From the NCBI RefSeq assembly GCF_001695575.1, contig NZ_LUAX01000005.1:36469-100468 (forward strand): a stretch of 64,000 nucleotides of DNA, in the 5' to 3' direction. Numbering within the stretch: position 1 is the stretch's first letter; each line of letters starts with the position of its first letter. Below the pieces are notes generated by a model. The model had not been told where the DNA came from, made no database searches, and was given only the letters and a program-made list of their open reading frames with translations. Of the stretch, positions 7,686 to 16,275 are shown in pieces. The position numbers and the translations under genes were made by a program. Source of the stretch: Vibrio europaeus. GTDB lineage: Bacteria; Pseudomonadota; Gammaproteobacteria; Enterobacterales; Vibrionaceae.

Positions 7686-10600
7686 ATGCGCTTTACTGAT
7701 GTTTTTATTAAACGTCCAGTTTTAGCGGTATCGATCAGTTTCTTGATCGCCCTGCTTGGTCTCCAAGCGGTGTTCAAGATGCAGGTTCGTGAATACCCTG
7801 AAATGACAAATACTGTTGTCACCGTAGATACCAGTTACTACGGTGCGAGTGCCGACTTGATCCAAGGCTTTATTACTCAGCCACTGGAGCAAGCGGTCGC
7901 ACAGGCAGACAACATAGACTATATGACTTCTTCTTCGGTACTGGGTAAATCAACCATTACCGTCAACATGAAGCTCAATACCGACCCGAATGCGGCGCTG
8001 TCTGACATACTGGCGAAGACTAACTCGGTTCGCTCTCAACTTCCAAAAGAAGCGGAAGACCCAACCGTAACCATGTCGACAGGTTCAACAACGGCGGTAC
8101 TCTACATTGGTTTCACCAGTGACGAGCTATCATCAAGCCAAATTACCGATTACCTAGAACGTGTAATCAACCCGCAGCTCTTCACTGTTAACGGTGTGTC
8201 TAAGGTTGACCTCTATGGTGGTATGAAATACGCACTGCGTGTTTGGCTAGACCCTGCCAAGATGGCGGCACTAGGCTTGACCGCAACCGATGTAATGAAT
8301 GTACTTAATGCCAATAACTACCAGTCAGCGACTGGCCAGGCAATTGGTGAGTTCGTACTTTACAACGGTAGCGCAGATACTCAGGTATCTAACGTAGAAG
8401 AGCTATCTAACCTAGTTGTAAGCACGGACGAAGGCGATGTAACTCGTTTGAGTGATATTGCTAAAGTAACACTAGAGAAGAGCCACGACGTTTACCGTGC
8501 AAGTGCTAACGGACAAGAGGCAGTGGTTGCCGCTATCAACGCAGCGCCAAGTGCTAACCCAATCAACATCGCAGCCGATGTACTTGATTTGCTACCTCAA
8601 TTAGAGCGTAACCTGCCAAGTACCATCAAGATGAACGTGATGTACGACTCAACGATTGCGATTAACGAGTCGATTAACGAAGTAATCAAAACGATTGTTG
8701 AAGCAGCACTGATCGTACTAGTGGTTATTACCCTGTTCCTAGGTTCATTCCGCGCGGTAATCATCCCTATCGTTACTATCCCACTGTCTCTGATTGGCGT
8801 GGCAATGGTCATGCAAGCGATGGGCTTCTCATGGAACCTGATGACGCTACTGGCAATGGTACTCGCCATCGGTCTAGTAGTTGATGATGCGATCGTTGTA
8901 CTGGAAAACGTCGACCGTCACATCAAACTGGGTGAGTCACCATTCCGCGCTGCGATTATTGGTACTCGTGAAATTGCCGTCCCTGTTATCGCCATGACGC
9001 TCACGTTGGGTGCGGTATATGCACCAATTGCCTTGATGGGTGGTATTACTGGCTCGCTGTTTAAAGAGTTCGCTTTAACCCTCGCGGGATCTGTATTTGT
9101 CTCCGGTATTGTGGCACTAACTCTTTCACCTATGATGTGTTCAAAGATGCTTAAGGCCAATGAAGAGCCAAGCAAATTTGAGACCAAAGTACATAGCGTG
9201 CTTGATGGAATGACTAACCGCTACGCGAAAATGCTTGGCGCAGTTATGCAGCATCGCCCTGTAGTGATTGCTTTCGCTATCATCGTATTCGCTAGCTTAC
9301 CGATGCTGTTTAAGTTCATCCCAAGTGAACTGGCACCATCGGAAGATAAAGGCGTAGTGATGCTGATGGGTACAGCCCCATCAAACGCGAACTTGGACTT
9401 CATGCAAAACACCATGAATGACGTCAACAAGATTCTGTCTGATCAGCCAGAAGTTGCGTTTGCACAGGTGTTCACTGGTGTACCAAACTCAAACCAAGCA
9501 TTTGGTATTGCCTCTATGGTGCCTTGGAGTGAGCGTGAAGCCAGTCAGTCTGAAGTTGCAAACCGAGTAGGTGGATTAGTATCGAACGTACCTGGTATGG
9601 CAGTAACAGCATTCCAGATGCCAGAACTGCCAGGTGCAGGTTCAGGTCTACCAATTCAGTTTGTTATCACAACGCCAAATGCGTTTGAAAGCTTGTTTGC
9701 AGTCACCACTGACATTCTGACTGAAGTACAAACTAACCCGCTTTTCGTTTATTCAGATCTCGACCTGAACTACGACTCTGCGACGATGAAAATCAGCATC
9801 GACAAAGATAAAGCAGGTGCGTACGGCGTGACCATGCAAGATATCGGTATTACGCTAAGTACAATGATGGCAGATGGCTACGTAAACCGTATCGACCTTA
9901 ACGGACGCTCGTACGAAGTTATTCCTCAGGTAGAGCGTAAGTGGCGTCTAAACCCAGAGTCGATGAACAACTTCTACGTCAAAGCAGCTGACGGTAAAGC
10001 AGTACCACTGGGTAGCTTGATTACGATTGATGTTGTCGCAGAGCCTCGTTCACTGCCTCACTTCAACCAGCTAAACTCAGCAACCATTGGTGCGGTTCCA
10101 GCTCCTGGTGCGGCTATGGGTGATGCAATTGCATGGTTTGAAGACATTGCAGCAAGCAAACTACCAAGCGGTTACAACCATGACTACATGGGTGAAGCTC
10201 GTCAGTACGTAACAGAAGGTAGCGCTTTATACGCAACATTCGGTCTGGCACTGGCAATCATCTTCTTGGTACTGGCAATTCAGTTCGAGTCACTGAAAGA
10301 CCCATTGGTTATCATGGTTTCTGTACCACTGGCGATCTGTGGTGCCTTGATTGCTCTAGCTTGGGGTGCAGCTACAATGAACATCTACTCTCAGGTAGGT
10401 CTGATTACTCTGGTTGGTCTTATCACCAAGCACGGTATCTTGATCTGTGAGGTAGCGAAAGAAGAGCAGCTACACAACAAACTGAGCAAGACTGAAGCGG
10501 TAATGGAAGCAGCGAAAGTTCGTCTGCGCCCTATACTGATGACAACAGCAGCGATGATTGCTGGTCTTATCCCGCTAATGTACGCAACAGGTGCAGGTGC

Positions 10601-10808
10601 AGCTCAGCGCTTTAGTATCGGTATTGTAATCGTTGCTGGTCTAGCGATTGGTACTATCTTTACGCTATTCGTATTGCCTGTGATTTACAGCTACCTAGCT
10701 GAAAAACATAAGCCTCTCCCAGTGTTTGTCGAAGACAAAGACTTGGAAAAGCTAGCACGTGTTGATGAAGCGAAAGCTGCTCAACGCGAACTAGCAGAGA
10801 ACAAGTAA
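7686..10808 (+). CDS. vexB: RND multidrug efflux permease
   Basis: 1040 residues, the usual length of an HAE1-type RND pump. Two sets of membrane helices flank two large periplasmic loops. The motif GLVVDDAIVVLENVDR (about residues 397-412) carries the paired aspartates of the proton relay in TM4. The start has GGAG 6 nt upstream. With VexA and an outer-membrane channel it should export bile salts, detergents and drugs by proton exchange. A strong terminator follows directly. The symbol is by operon order; V. cholerae carries several RND pumps and closest-paralogue status was not tested. Confidence 0.9.
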   Translation: MRFTDVFIKRPVLAVSISFLIALLGLQAVFKMQVREYPEMTNTVVTVDTSYYGASADLIQGFITQPLEQAVAQADNIDYMTSSSVLGKSTITVNMKLNTDPNAALSDILAKTNSVRSQLPKEAEDPTVTMSTGSTTAVLYIGFTSDELSSSQITDYLERVINPQLFTVNGVSKVDLYGGMKYALRVWLDPAKMAALGLTATDVMNVLNANNYQSATGQAIGEFVLYNGSADTQVSNVEELSNLVVSTDEGDVTRLSDIAKVTLEKSHDVYRASANGQEAVVAAINAAPSANPINIAADVLDLLPQLERNLPSTIKMNVMYDSTIAINESINEVIKTIVEAALIVLVVITLFLGSFRAVIIPIVTIPLSLIGVAMVMQAMGFSWNLMTLLAMVLAIGLVVDDAIVVLENVDRHIKLGESPFRAAIIGTREIAVPVIAMTLTLGAVYAPIALMGGITGSLFKEFALTLAGSVFVSGIVALTLSPMMCSKMLKANEEPSKFETKVHSVLDGMTNRYAKMLGAVMQHRPVVIAFAIIVFASLPMLFKFIPSELAPSEDKGVVMLMGTAPSNANLDFMQNTMNDVNKILSDQPEVAFAQVFTGVPNSNQAFGIASMVPWSEREASQSEVANRVGGLVSNVPGMAVTAFQMPELPGAGSGLPIQFVITTPNAFESLFAVTTDILTEVQTNPLFVYSDLDLNYDSATMKISIDKDKAGAYGVTMQDIGITLSTMMADGYVNRIDLNGRSYEVIPQVERKWRLNPESMNNFYVKAADGKAVPLGSLITIDVVAEPRSLPHFNQLNSATIGAVPAPGAAMGDAIAWFEDIAASKLPSGYNHDYMGEARQYVTEGSALYATFGLALAIIFLVLAIQFESLKDPLVIMVSVPLAICGALIALAWGAATMNIYSQVGLITLVGLITKHGILICEVAKEEQLHNKLSKTEAVMEAAKVRLRPILMTTAAMIAGLIPLMYATGAGAAQRFSIGIVIVAGLAIGTIFTLFVLPVIYSYLAEKHKPLPVFVEDKDLEKLARVDEAKAAQRELAENK

Positions 10809-10822
10809 TCTATCACTTCTCT

Positions 10823-10846
10823 AAGGCCACTTCGGTGGCCTTTTTT
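10823..10846 (+). terminator. Terminator of the vexRAB operon
   Basis: Stem AAGGCCAC / GTGGCC with loop TTCG, followed by six T's, 14 nt after the vexB stop. Confidence 0.9.
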
Positions 10847-10888
10847 ATACCTGTCACTTGAGTACCTATCCAGCTCAGTCGCTGATCA

Positions 10889-10912
10889 ACTATTTATTCT
10901 AATTGGTATAAC
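10889..10912. repeat. Dispersed TATTTATTCT-AATTGGTATAA motif, copy 1
   Basis: The reverse complement of this stretch nearly matches 14443-14466 (TTATACCAAnnAGAATAAATA). Two inverted copies within 3.6 kb in non-coding DNA point to a small dispersed repeat. Confidence 0.45.
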
Positions 10913-10997
10913 AGCTTCGAATTTTTACTATCAAAGTAGCGACTTTCACGTATCAATTACATAGAATGAGCACAAATTGAAAGGAGTTTTAGTCACT

Positions 10998-11249
10998 ATG
11001 TTTGACCCAAAGAAACTAGAGCAAATCGCTAAACAAATTCACGATTCGATGCCTGCGCCAGTAAAAGAGCTGGGTGCAGACGTTGACCAAAAAGTTCGCC
11101 AAGTAATCCAAGGCCAACTAAATAAGCTAGACGTCGTAAGCCGCGAAGAGTTTGATGTTCAGACTCAAGTTCTTCTGCGCACTCGTCAAAAGCTAACAGA
11201 GATGGAAAAGAAGCTCGCGGATTTAGAAGAGAAACTTGCGGATAAGTAA
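10998..11249 (+). CDS. ubiK: UbiK, ubiquinone biosynthesis accessory factor
   Basis: 83 residues starting [19 protein letters not shown]. This is the YqiC/UbiK family: an amphipathic N-terminal half and a C-terminal coiled coil ([23 protein letters not shown] onward). In E. coli UbiK works with UbiJ in the aerobic Ubi complex, and ubiJ lies at 30013 in this window. AAGGAG sits at 10981-10986, about 11 nt before the ATG at 10998; an in-frame TTG at 10977 lies upstream of that site and is therefore unlikely. A strong terminator follows. Confidence 0.88.
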   Translation: MFDPKKLEQIAKQIHDSMPAPVKELGADVDQKVRQVIQGQLNKLDVVSREEFDVQTQVLLRTRQKLTEMEKKLADLEEKLADK

Positions 11250-11272
11250 GCTGAAAGGCTAGAGAATCCTGA

Positions 11273-11301
11273 GGGCTGACGTGAGAACGTCGGCCCTTTT
11301 T
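11273..11301 (+). terminator. ubiK terminator
   Basis: Stem GGGCTGACGT / ACGTCGGCCC with loop GAGA, then five T's. Confidence 0.9.
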
Positions 11302-11332
11302 GTTTCTGAACGTCTTGCTACGGAGTTTGGAT

Positions 11333-11356
11333 GCGGGAACGGACTTCGTCCTACGG
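11333..11356 (-). repeat. Inverted end of the composite repeat
   Basis: GGGAACGGACTTCGTCC here is close to the reverse complement of the GGGCGAAGCCCGTTCC end found at 11592-11607, so the interval 11333-11608 is bounded by inverted, imperfect copies. Confidence 0.5.
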
Positions 11357-11443
11357 AGAGCTGGAGAGCTGGAGAGCTGGAGAGCTGGAGAGCTGGAGAG
11401 CTGGAGAGCTGGAGAGCTGGAGAGCTGGAGAGCTGGAGAGCTG
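11355..11443 (+). repeat. Tandem array of GAGAGCTG
   Basis: About eleven head-to-tail copies of an 8-bp unit with no visible divergence. The array is not a multiple of three per unit and has no gene around it, so the long frame through it is incidental. A related shorter run (CTGGAGAA) occurs at 1918-1940, and CTGGATAA at 50059-50074. Confidence 0.95.
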
Positions 11444-11529
11444 ATTGATTATCTCCCTTTAGGAATAAGTCCTGTCAACACCTCCAAGAACAAGAGTCCC
11501 ATTACTTTGCTACCAGCCCCCAACTCCAG

Positions 11530-11608
11530 AAAGGCGAAGCCTGATCCAGTATTCCAGTATTCCAGTATTCCAGTAGCGGAGCGTTCTAGCAGGGCGAAGC
11601 CCGTTCCA
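11530..11608. repeat. Composite dispersed repeat, copy 2
   Basis: Same blocks as at 2052-2111: GGCGAAGCCTGATCC, a TTCCAG core expanded to several copies of ATTCCAGT, GCGGAGCGTTCTA, and AGGGCGAAGCCCGTTCC. The inner repeat number differs between the two copies. Confidence 0.6.
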
Positions 11609-11631
11609 AGCGCTAAGCGCTGCCCCTAAAC

Positions 11632-11664
11632 AAAAAGGCTTGGTCAACGGAGACCAAGCCTTTT
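11632..11664. terminator. Bidirectional terminator downstream of ilvC
   Basis: Stem AAAGGCTTGGTC / GACCAAGCCTTT with loop AACGGA; T-runs on both strands. Confidence 0.85.
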
Positions 11665-11765
11665 AATTAGATGTTGTGTTTTATTTTGTATTTATCACCC
11701 CAGTCTGTCTGGAGTTCTTTACTAACCTAAGTTAGTGAATTTCGCAGTGATTTAATGTTCACAGC

Positions 11766-11909
11766 TAAGAGCTTAAGTTCGCGGAGGTAACACGGAGTTT
11801 GCGCGAACAAACATTTCAGCTCTTACGCAGTATTAAGGTTTCATTTCTAGGAGAAGGCGCGGAGTTTACGATAGTAAATGAGCACCATCGACACCGAAAT
11901 GGAACCTTA
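11766..11909. repeat. Pair of tandem ERIC-like hairpin elements
   Basis: Unit A is bounded by TAAGAGCT (11766-11773) and AGCTCTTA (11818-11825). Unit B is bounded by TAAGGTTTCATTTC (11834-11847) and GAAATGGAACCTTA (11896-11909). Both contain CGGAGTTTRCG. Unit B continues as GGAGTTTACGATAGTAAATG, which resembles the centre of the ERIC consensus (GGAGCTTACATAAGTAAGTG). They lie between the ilvC stop and its terminator, so they would be transcribed as the 3' UTR of ilvC. Confidence 0.6.
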
Positions 11910-11920
11910 AGGCCAGTAAG

Positions 11921-13405
11921 TTAGCCGCCTACCGCGATGTTCTTCATGTCAGTCATATAACCACGTAGCTCTTCACCGATGTACTCAACTGGGTGGTTGC
12001 GAATAGTATCGTTAACTGCGATTAGCGTTGCGTTATCTACTTGGTTAGACGTCTCGCCTAGACCTTTACCGATTACGTCTGTACCTACAGAAGGCATGAA
12101 CTTCTCACGTAGTAGCGGAGTTGCTACGTTAGCGAATAGGTAGTTACCGTATTCCGCTGTATCTGAGATTACTACGTTCATTTCGTATAGACGCTTACGT
12201 GCTACTGTGTTTGCGATTAGTGGTAGCTCGTGTAGTGACTCGTAGTACGCAGACTCATCGATAATGCCTGATGCTGTCATCGCTTCGAATGCTAGTTCAA
12301 CACCGGCACGAACCATGGCTACTAGTAGGATACCGTTGTCGAAGTACTCTTGCTCAGAGATTTCGATATCGCCTGCTGGGTAGTTTTCAAATGCTGTTTC
12401 GCCTGTCTCTTCACGCCAGCCTAGTAGGTTTGCGTCATCGTTCGCCCAGTCAGCCATCATAGTGCTTGAAAACTCACCAGTGATGATGTCATCCATGTGC
12501 TTATTGTAAAGCGGACGCATTAGCTCTTTTAGCTCTTCAGAAAGCTCAAATGCTTTGATTTTCGCTGGATTAGATAGACGGTCCATCATGTGAGTGATGC
12601 CACCAAACTTCAGTGCTTCTGTGATGGTTTCCCAACCGTATTGTAGAAGTTTGCCTGCGTAGCTTGGGTCGATACCGTCAGCAACCATCTTCTCGTAAGA
12701 AACGATAGAACCTGCTTGTAGCATGCCACATAGGATAGTTTGCTCACCCATTAGGTCAGATTTAACTTCCGCTACGAATGAAGACTCTAGACAACCTGCG
12801 CGGTGGCCACCAGTACCTGCTGCCCATGCTTTCGCGATATCCCAACCTTCACCTTTTGGATCGTTCTCTGGGTGAACAGCGATCAGTGTTGGGACACCGA
12901 AGCCACGCTTGTACTCTTCGCGTACTTCTGTACCTGGACACTTAGGCGCAACCATGACAACTGTTAAGTCTTTACGGATTTGCATACCTTCTTCAACGAC
13001 GTTGAAACCGTGTGAGTAACCTAGTGCAGCACCTTGCTTCATTAGCGGCATTACTGTTTCAACTACGTTAGTGTGCTGCTTGTCTGGCGTAAGGTTAACA
13101 ACTAGGTCTGCTTCAGGGATTAGCGTTTCGTAGCTTGCTACTTCAAAACCGTTCTCTTTTGCGTTCTTGAAAGATTGACGCTGCTCGTCAATTGCCGCCT
13201 GACGTAGTGCGTACGCTACGTTTAGGCCTGAGTCACGCATGTTTAGACCTTGGTTTAGGCCTTGAGCACCACAACCAACAATCACCACTTTCTTACCTTT
13301 CAGGTAATCAGCTTCAGTAGCGAACTCGCTGCGATCCATAAAACGACAACGACCTAGTTGGTCTAGCTGCTCACGTAGGTTTAAAGTGTTGAAATAGTTA
13401 GCCAT
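11921..13405 (-). CDS. ilvC: Ketol-acid reductoisomerase (class II, NADPH)
   Basis: 494 residues, the length of the long E. coli-type enzyme with a duplicated C-terminal knotted domain. It converts acetolactate or acetohydroxybutyrate to the dihydroxy acid in valine, leucine and isoleucine synthesis. The NADPH site is [10 protein letters not shown] (45-54). The acid-rich catalytic region includes [11 protein letters not shown] and [11 protein letters not shown], and a second-repeat motif SDTAEYGNY is present. It is divergent from ilvY and is probably activated by it. Confidence 0.97.
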   Translation of the reverse strand: MANYFNTLNLREQLDQLGRCRFMDRSEFATEADYLKGKKVVIVGCGAQGLNQGLNMRDSGLNVAYALRQAAIDEQRQSFKNAKENGFEVASYETLIPEADLVVNLTPDKQHTNVVETVMPLMKQGAALGYSHGFNVVEEGMQIRKDLTVVMVAPKCPGTEVREEYKRGFGVPTLIAVHPENDPKGEGWDIAKAWAAGTGGHRAGCLESSFVAEVKSDLMGEQTILCGMLQAGSIVSYEKMVADGIDPSYAGKLLQYGWETITEALKFGGITHMMDRLSNPAKIKAFELSEELKELMRPLYNKHMDDIITGEFSSTMMADWANDDANLLGWREETGETAFENYPAGDIEISEQEYFDNGILLVAMVRAGVELAFEAMTASGIIDESAYYESLHELPLIANTVARKRLYEMNVVISDTAEYGNYLFANVATPLLREKFMPSVGTDVIGKGLGETSNQVDNATLIAVNDTIRNHPVEYIGEELRGYMTDMKNIAVGG

Positions 13406-13495
13406 CAGGGCGCTCCTTTAAAGAATTTTTCCGTTGAGGTCGGTAGCTTGGGTACCGAATGAGCCCATACTAAAACAGGTATTTAGTTGCTTAAA

Positions 13496-13532
13496 GTGAT
13501 ATATTCACAATTAGTAATTGCAATTAATGCAA
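13496..13532. promoter_or_regulatory. IlvY operators between ilvC and ilvY
   Basis: TTGCA-N5-TGCAA at 13518-13532 is the same type of site as the E. coli IlvY operator and fits the LysR T-N11-A rule. A second palindrome GTGA-TATAT-TCAC lies at 13496-13508, one to two helical turns away. Together they could be the two operators through which IlvY activates ilvC on inducer binding and represses itself. Confidence 0.65.
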
Positions 13533-13550
13533 CAAGGATGTGACCATTTC

Positions 13551-14441
13551 ATGAACATTAAGTGTCTGCAGTTGTTCATTCATCTGTGTGATAGTAAGAG
13601 CTTCGCTAAGACGGCTTCGGCGATGCATATCAGCCCGTCAGCCCTGAGTCGACAGATACAAAAACTGGAAAACGACACTGCTCAAGTGCTATTTGTGCGA
13701 GATAATCGCAGCGTTGAGCTGACCCCAGCCGCGAAAAAGCTTTTGCCTGTCGCATTAAACATTCTTGGTGAGTGGCAAAACTACAACGCCCAACTCAAAG
13801 GCCATGAAGAAGAACTGAAAGGTGAAATTCGTCTCTTTTGCTCGGTAACGGCCAGTTACAGCCATCTTCCTGAACTCTTGTCCGAGTTTCGCCTTCAGCA
13901 TCCGTTTATTGAATTTAAGCTTTCAACCGGAGATCCAGCACAAGCAATCAACAAGGTATTGAGTGATGAAGTAGATATCGCGATTTCTGCCCAGCCTGAG
14001 CAACTGCCCGCTCGAATTGAGTTTGAAACCATCAGTGAGATTCCCCTTTCCGTGATTGCTCCTGTCGGGGTCAGTAACTTTGCTAAGGAGCTGCAAAAAG
14101 AGCAGCCGGATTGGTCGACAATTCCATTTATTGTTCCTGAATCAGGTACCGCCCGAGACCGCGCCAACGCTTGGTTTAAGGCAATGAAGATTAAGCCTAA
14201 TATCTACGCCCAAGTCTCTGGTCATGAAGCGATTGTCAGTATGGTTGCCCTTGGCTGCGGTGTGGGGATCGCTCCCGACGTGGTGATCAATAACAGCCCA
14301 GTTAAGGAAAAAATCGAGCGCTTAAAGGTTGCTTCAATAAAGCCCTTTAAACTCGGCGTGTGCTGCAAACGCTCGCAGCTTGATAACCCACTAGTCAAAG
14401 CACTGTGGGAAATGGCTCACGATACTTACATCGCGCCATAG
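13551..14441 (+). CDS. ilvY: IlvY, LysR-type activator of ilvC
   Basis: 296 residues from the ATG at 13551 (MNIKCLQLFIHLCDSKSF), which matches the start of E. coli IlvY. An upstream in-frame TTG at 13518 would overlap the operator and is less likely. The HTH covers residues 17-40 (FAKTASAMHISPSALSRQIQKL), followed by an LTTR substrate-binding domain. Its divergent position beside ilvC is the classic ilvYC arrangement. Confidence 0.92.
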   Translation: MNIKCLQLFIHLCDSKSFAKTASAMHISPSALSRQIQKLENDTAQVLFVRDNRSVELTPAAKKLLPVALNILGEWQNYNAQLKGHEEELKGEIRLFCSVTASYSHLPELLSEFRLQHPFIEFKLSTGDPAQAINKVLSDEVDIAISAQPEQLPARIEFETISEIPLSVIAPVGVSNFAKELQKEQPDWSTIPFIVPESGTARDRANAWFKAMKIKPNIYAQVSGHEAIVSMVALGCGVGIAPDVVINNSPVKEKIERLKVASIKPFKLGVCCKRSQLDNPLVKALWEMAHDTYIAP

Positions 14442-14442
14442 C

Positions 14443-14466
14443 TTTATACCAACCAGAATAAATAAC
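14443..14466. repeat. Dispersed TTATACCAA-AGAATAAATA motif, copy 2
   Basis: Inverted relative to 10889-10912. It is followed by ACTAATCA / TGATTAGT (14465-14491), an 8-bp inverted repeat. Confidence 0.4.
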
Positions 14467-14508
14467 TAATCACCTATTTGTCCTGATTAGTATTACTCCA
14501 GATACAAC

Positions 14509-14550
14509 AAAGCCACCGCTTTTCAGATCGAAAGAAAAGCGGTGGCTTTT
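14509..14550. terminator. Terminator after ilvY
   Basis: Perfect long stem AAAGCCACCGCTTTTC / GAAAAGCGGTGGCTTT with T's on both strands. Confidence 0.9.
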
Positions 14551-14576
14551 GCATTTAAAGTAGTTTTCTAGATAGT

Positions 14577-14698
14577 TGGAGTCACAGCTAGGCGTCAAAT
14601 AACCTTATTCCCATGAGCATAGTCCGCTATGTGATTGGGGCGGCCGACGCTCCGGGGAGGTTGTGAAGACAACGACGCTGTGGCTTCAAATATGACGA
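14577..14698. repeat. ERIC-like repeat element
   Basis: Read on the + strand it follows one strand of the enterobacterial ERIC consensus: GAGTCACAGCTAGGCGTCAAAT, then CCCATGAGCATAG, TATGTGATTGGGG, and the end CTGTGGCTTCAAATATGACG (ERIC: CTGCAACTTGAAGTATGACG). Between TTGGGG and the end it carries about 25 extra bases including CGGGGAGGTTGTGAAGACAA. It ends at the hemN stop codon, so it forms the hemN 3' UTR. Confidence 0.7.
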
Positions 14699-14702
14699 AA
14701 AC

Positions 14703-16091
14703 TTAAATGACTCGGGAAAACTGCTGCTGACGCGCCTTAGCCCTTAAATACTTATCAAAGCACATGCAAATGTTACGGATCAGTAGGCGGCCACGCAGTG
14801 TAACGCGAATTTCTTCATCATCCACTTCCACCAGTTCATCATTGATAAACGTCTGTAGTAGCTGCAAGTCTTCTTTAAAGTAGTCATTAAACGTCACCTT
14901 AAACTCTGACTCAATCATGGTCTTATCGAGTTTAAAGTTACAGATTAGCTGTTTAATAACTTCACGACGAAGTAAGTCATCACTATCAAGGGCTACTCCT
15001 TTCCATAGAGCATGACGTAGGTCGTTCACTTGTGCGTAGTACTTCTTGAGCTCTTTTTGGTTTTGCGCGTAGGCATCGCCAATCATGGAAATCGCTGACA
15101 CACCAAAGCCCACTAAGTCCGCTTCGCCTTGGGTGGTGTAGCCTTGGAAGTTGCGGTGAAGCACACCATTACGCTGAGCAACGGCAAGCTCATCATCTGG
15201 CTGAGCAAAGTGATCCATGCCGATAAACTGATACCCTGCACCAGTCAGTGTCGAGATGGTATCTTGCAGAATCGCCATCTTCTCTTCTGCTACTGGCAGA
15301 TCTTCATCTTTAATCTTGCGCTGCGCAGCAAATAGCTGAGGCATATGCGCGTAGTTAAAGATAGACAAGCGACCTGGCTGCATTTGTAAGACCTGAGCTA
15401 AGGTCTCAGCAAAGCGTGCTTGAGTCTGTTTCGGCAAACCGTAGATCAGATCTAGGTTAGTCGAACGGAAGCCCAGCTGTTTGGCACGTTCAGCCATGGC
15501 AAAGATAAATTCCTCATCCTGCTCTCGGTTAACCAGTTTTTGCACTTCCTTATTAAAGTCTTGTACACCAATACTGAGGCGATTAAAGCCTTCACCGCGT
15601 AAGTGATCGAGCATATCGAGTTCGATTTCTCGCGGGTCAACTTCGATACTGATTTCAGCGTCACCTTCGAAATTAAACTCATCACGCAAGAGATTCATCA
15701 CTCGGCTGATTTGAGCCTTGGTCAAAAACGTAGGCGTACCGCCACCAAAATGCAGTTGGGTCACTTTGCGCCCTTGCAGCAATGCCGCACGAGTACGAAC
15801 CTCTAACTCTAATACATCCAAGTACTCATCGGCTTTATGAGCATGACGTGTGATCACCTTATTGCAGCCACAGTAGTAACAAAGCTTGTGGCAGAAAGGG
15901 ATATGGATATAAAGGGACAGCGGTCTGTCTGGGTACTGAGTGCACGCCATATCGTAGTCCGCTACCGTGAACGCTTCATGAAATTCCAAAGCTGTTGGGT
16001 ATGAAGTGTAACGAGGACCTGAATAGTTGTACTTATCAAGGATGGCTTGATCCCAGACTATTTGCTGGCTTGCGACGACATGCTGCGACAT
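14703..16091 (-). CDS. hemN: Oxygen-independent coproporphyrinogen III oxidase
   Basis: 462-residue radical SAM enzyme that decarboxylates coproporphyrinogen III to protoporphyrinogen IX without oxygen. The 4Fe-4S cluster motif C67-x3-C71-x2-C74 lies in HIPFCHKLCYYCGC, and the SAM-binding HFGGGTPTF follows. The N-terminal SGPRYTSYPTA and the full length point to true HemN rather than the shorter HemW relatives. It is monocistronic; the ERIC-like element lies in its 3' UTR. Confidence 0.95.
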   Translation of the reverse strand: MSQHVVASQQIVWDQAILDKYNYSGPRYTSYPTALEFHEAFTVADYDMACTQYPDRPLSLYIHIPFCHKLCYYCGCNKVITRHAHKADEYLDVLELEVRTRAALLQGRKVTQLHFGGGTPTFLTKAQISRVMNLLRDEFNFEGDAEISIEVDPREIELDMLDHLRGEGFNRLSIGVQDFNKEVQKLVNREQDEEFIFAMAERAKQLGFRSTNLDLIYGLPKQTQARFAETLAQVLQMQPGRLSIFNYAHMPQLFAAQRKIKDEDLPVAEEKMAILQDTISTLTGAGYQFIGMDHFAQPDDELAVAQRNGVLHRNFQGYTTQGEADLVGFGVSAISMIGDAYAQNQKELKKYYAQVNDLRHALWKGVALDSDDLLRREVIKQLICNFKLDKTMIESEFKVTFNDYFKEDLQLLQTFINDELVEVDDEEIRVTLRGRLLIRNICMCFDKYLRAKARQQQFSRVI

Positions 16092-16228
16092 GATGGTATT
16101 TCCGTTTGGGCTATAATGCTTCGTTTGGCTACACGAGCCATTATTGTTAGCAGGCTATTTTGCCACACCTCGATATCACTGGTTGTGGGACAGGCTGCTT
16201 TTTGAGTAGCAATACTCAGAATTGATAA

Positions 16229-16262
16229 CTCGATCACTCCCTCTAAAGGGTAGTCGATCGAG
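16229..16262 (-). terminator. Possible terminator after the DUF2489-type gene
   Basis: Imperfect stem CTCGATC..ACCCT / AGGGAG..GATCGAG on the minus strand, 14 nt after the stop codon; the T-run is poor. Confidence 0.4.
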
Positions 16263-16275
16263 CTATAAAGCCAAT

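Noticed and set aside
11355..11443. Repeat array as a CRISPR
   Set aside because: Units are 8 bp, contiguous and without spacers.
11300..11629. A 109-codon frame through the GAGAGCTG array (translates as repeated ESWRAGEL)
   Set aside because: It is the product of an 8-bp tandem repeat without ribosome site; the frame exists because the repeat lacks stops, and flanking composition is non-coding.
14443..14466. Insertion-sequence end
   Set aside because: No transposase, no target duplication and only 24 bp shared.
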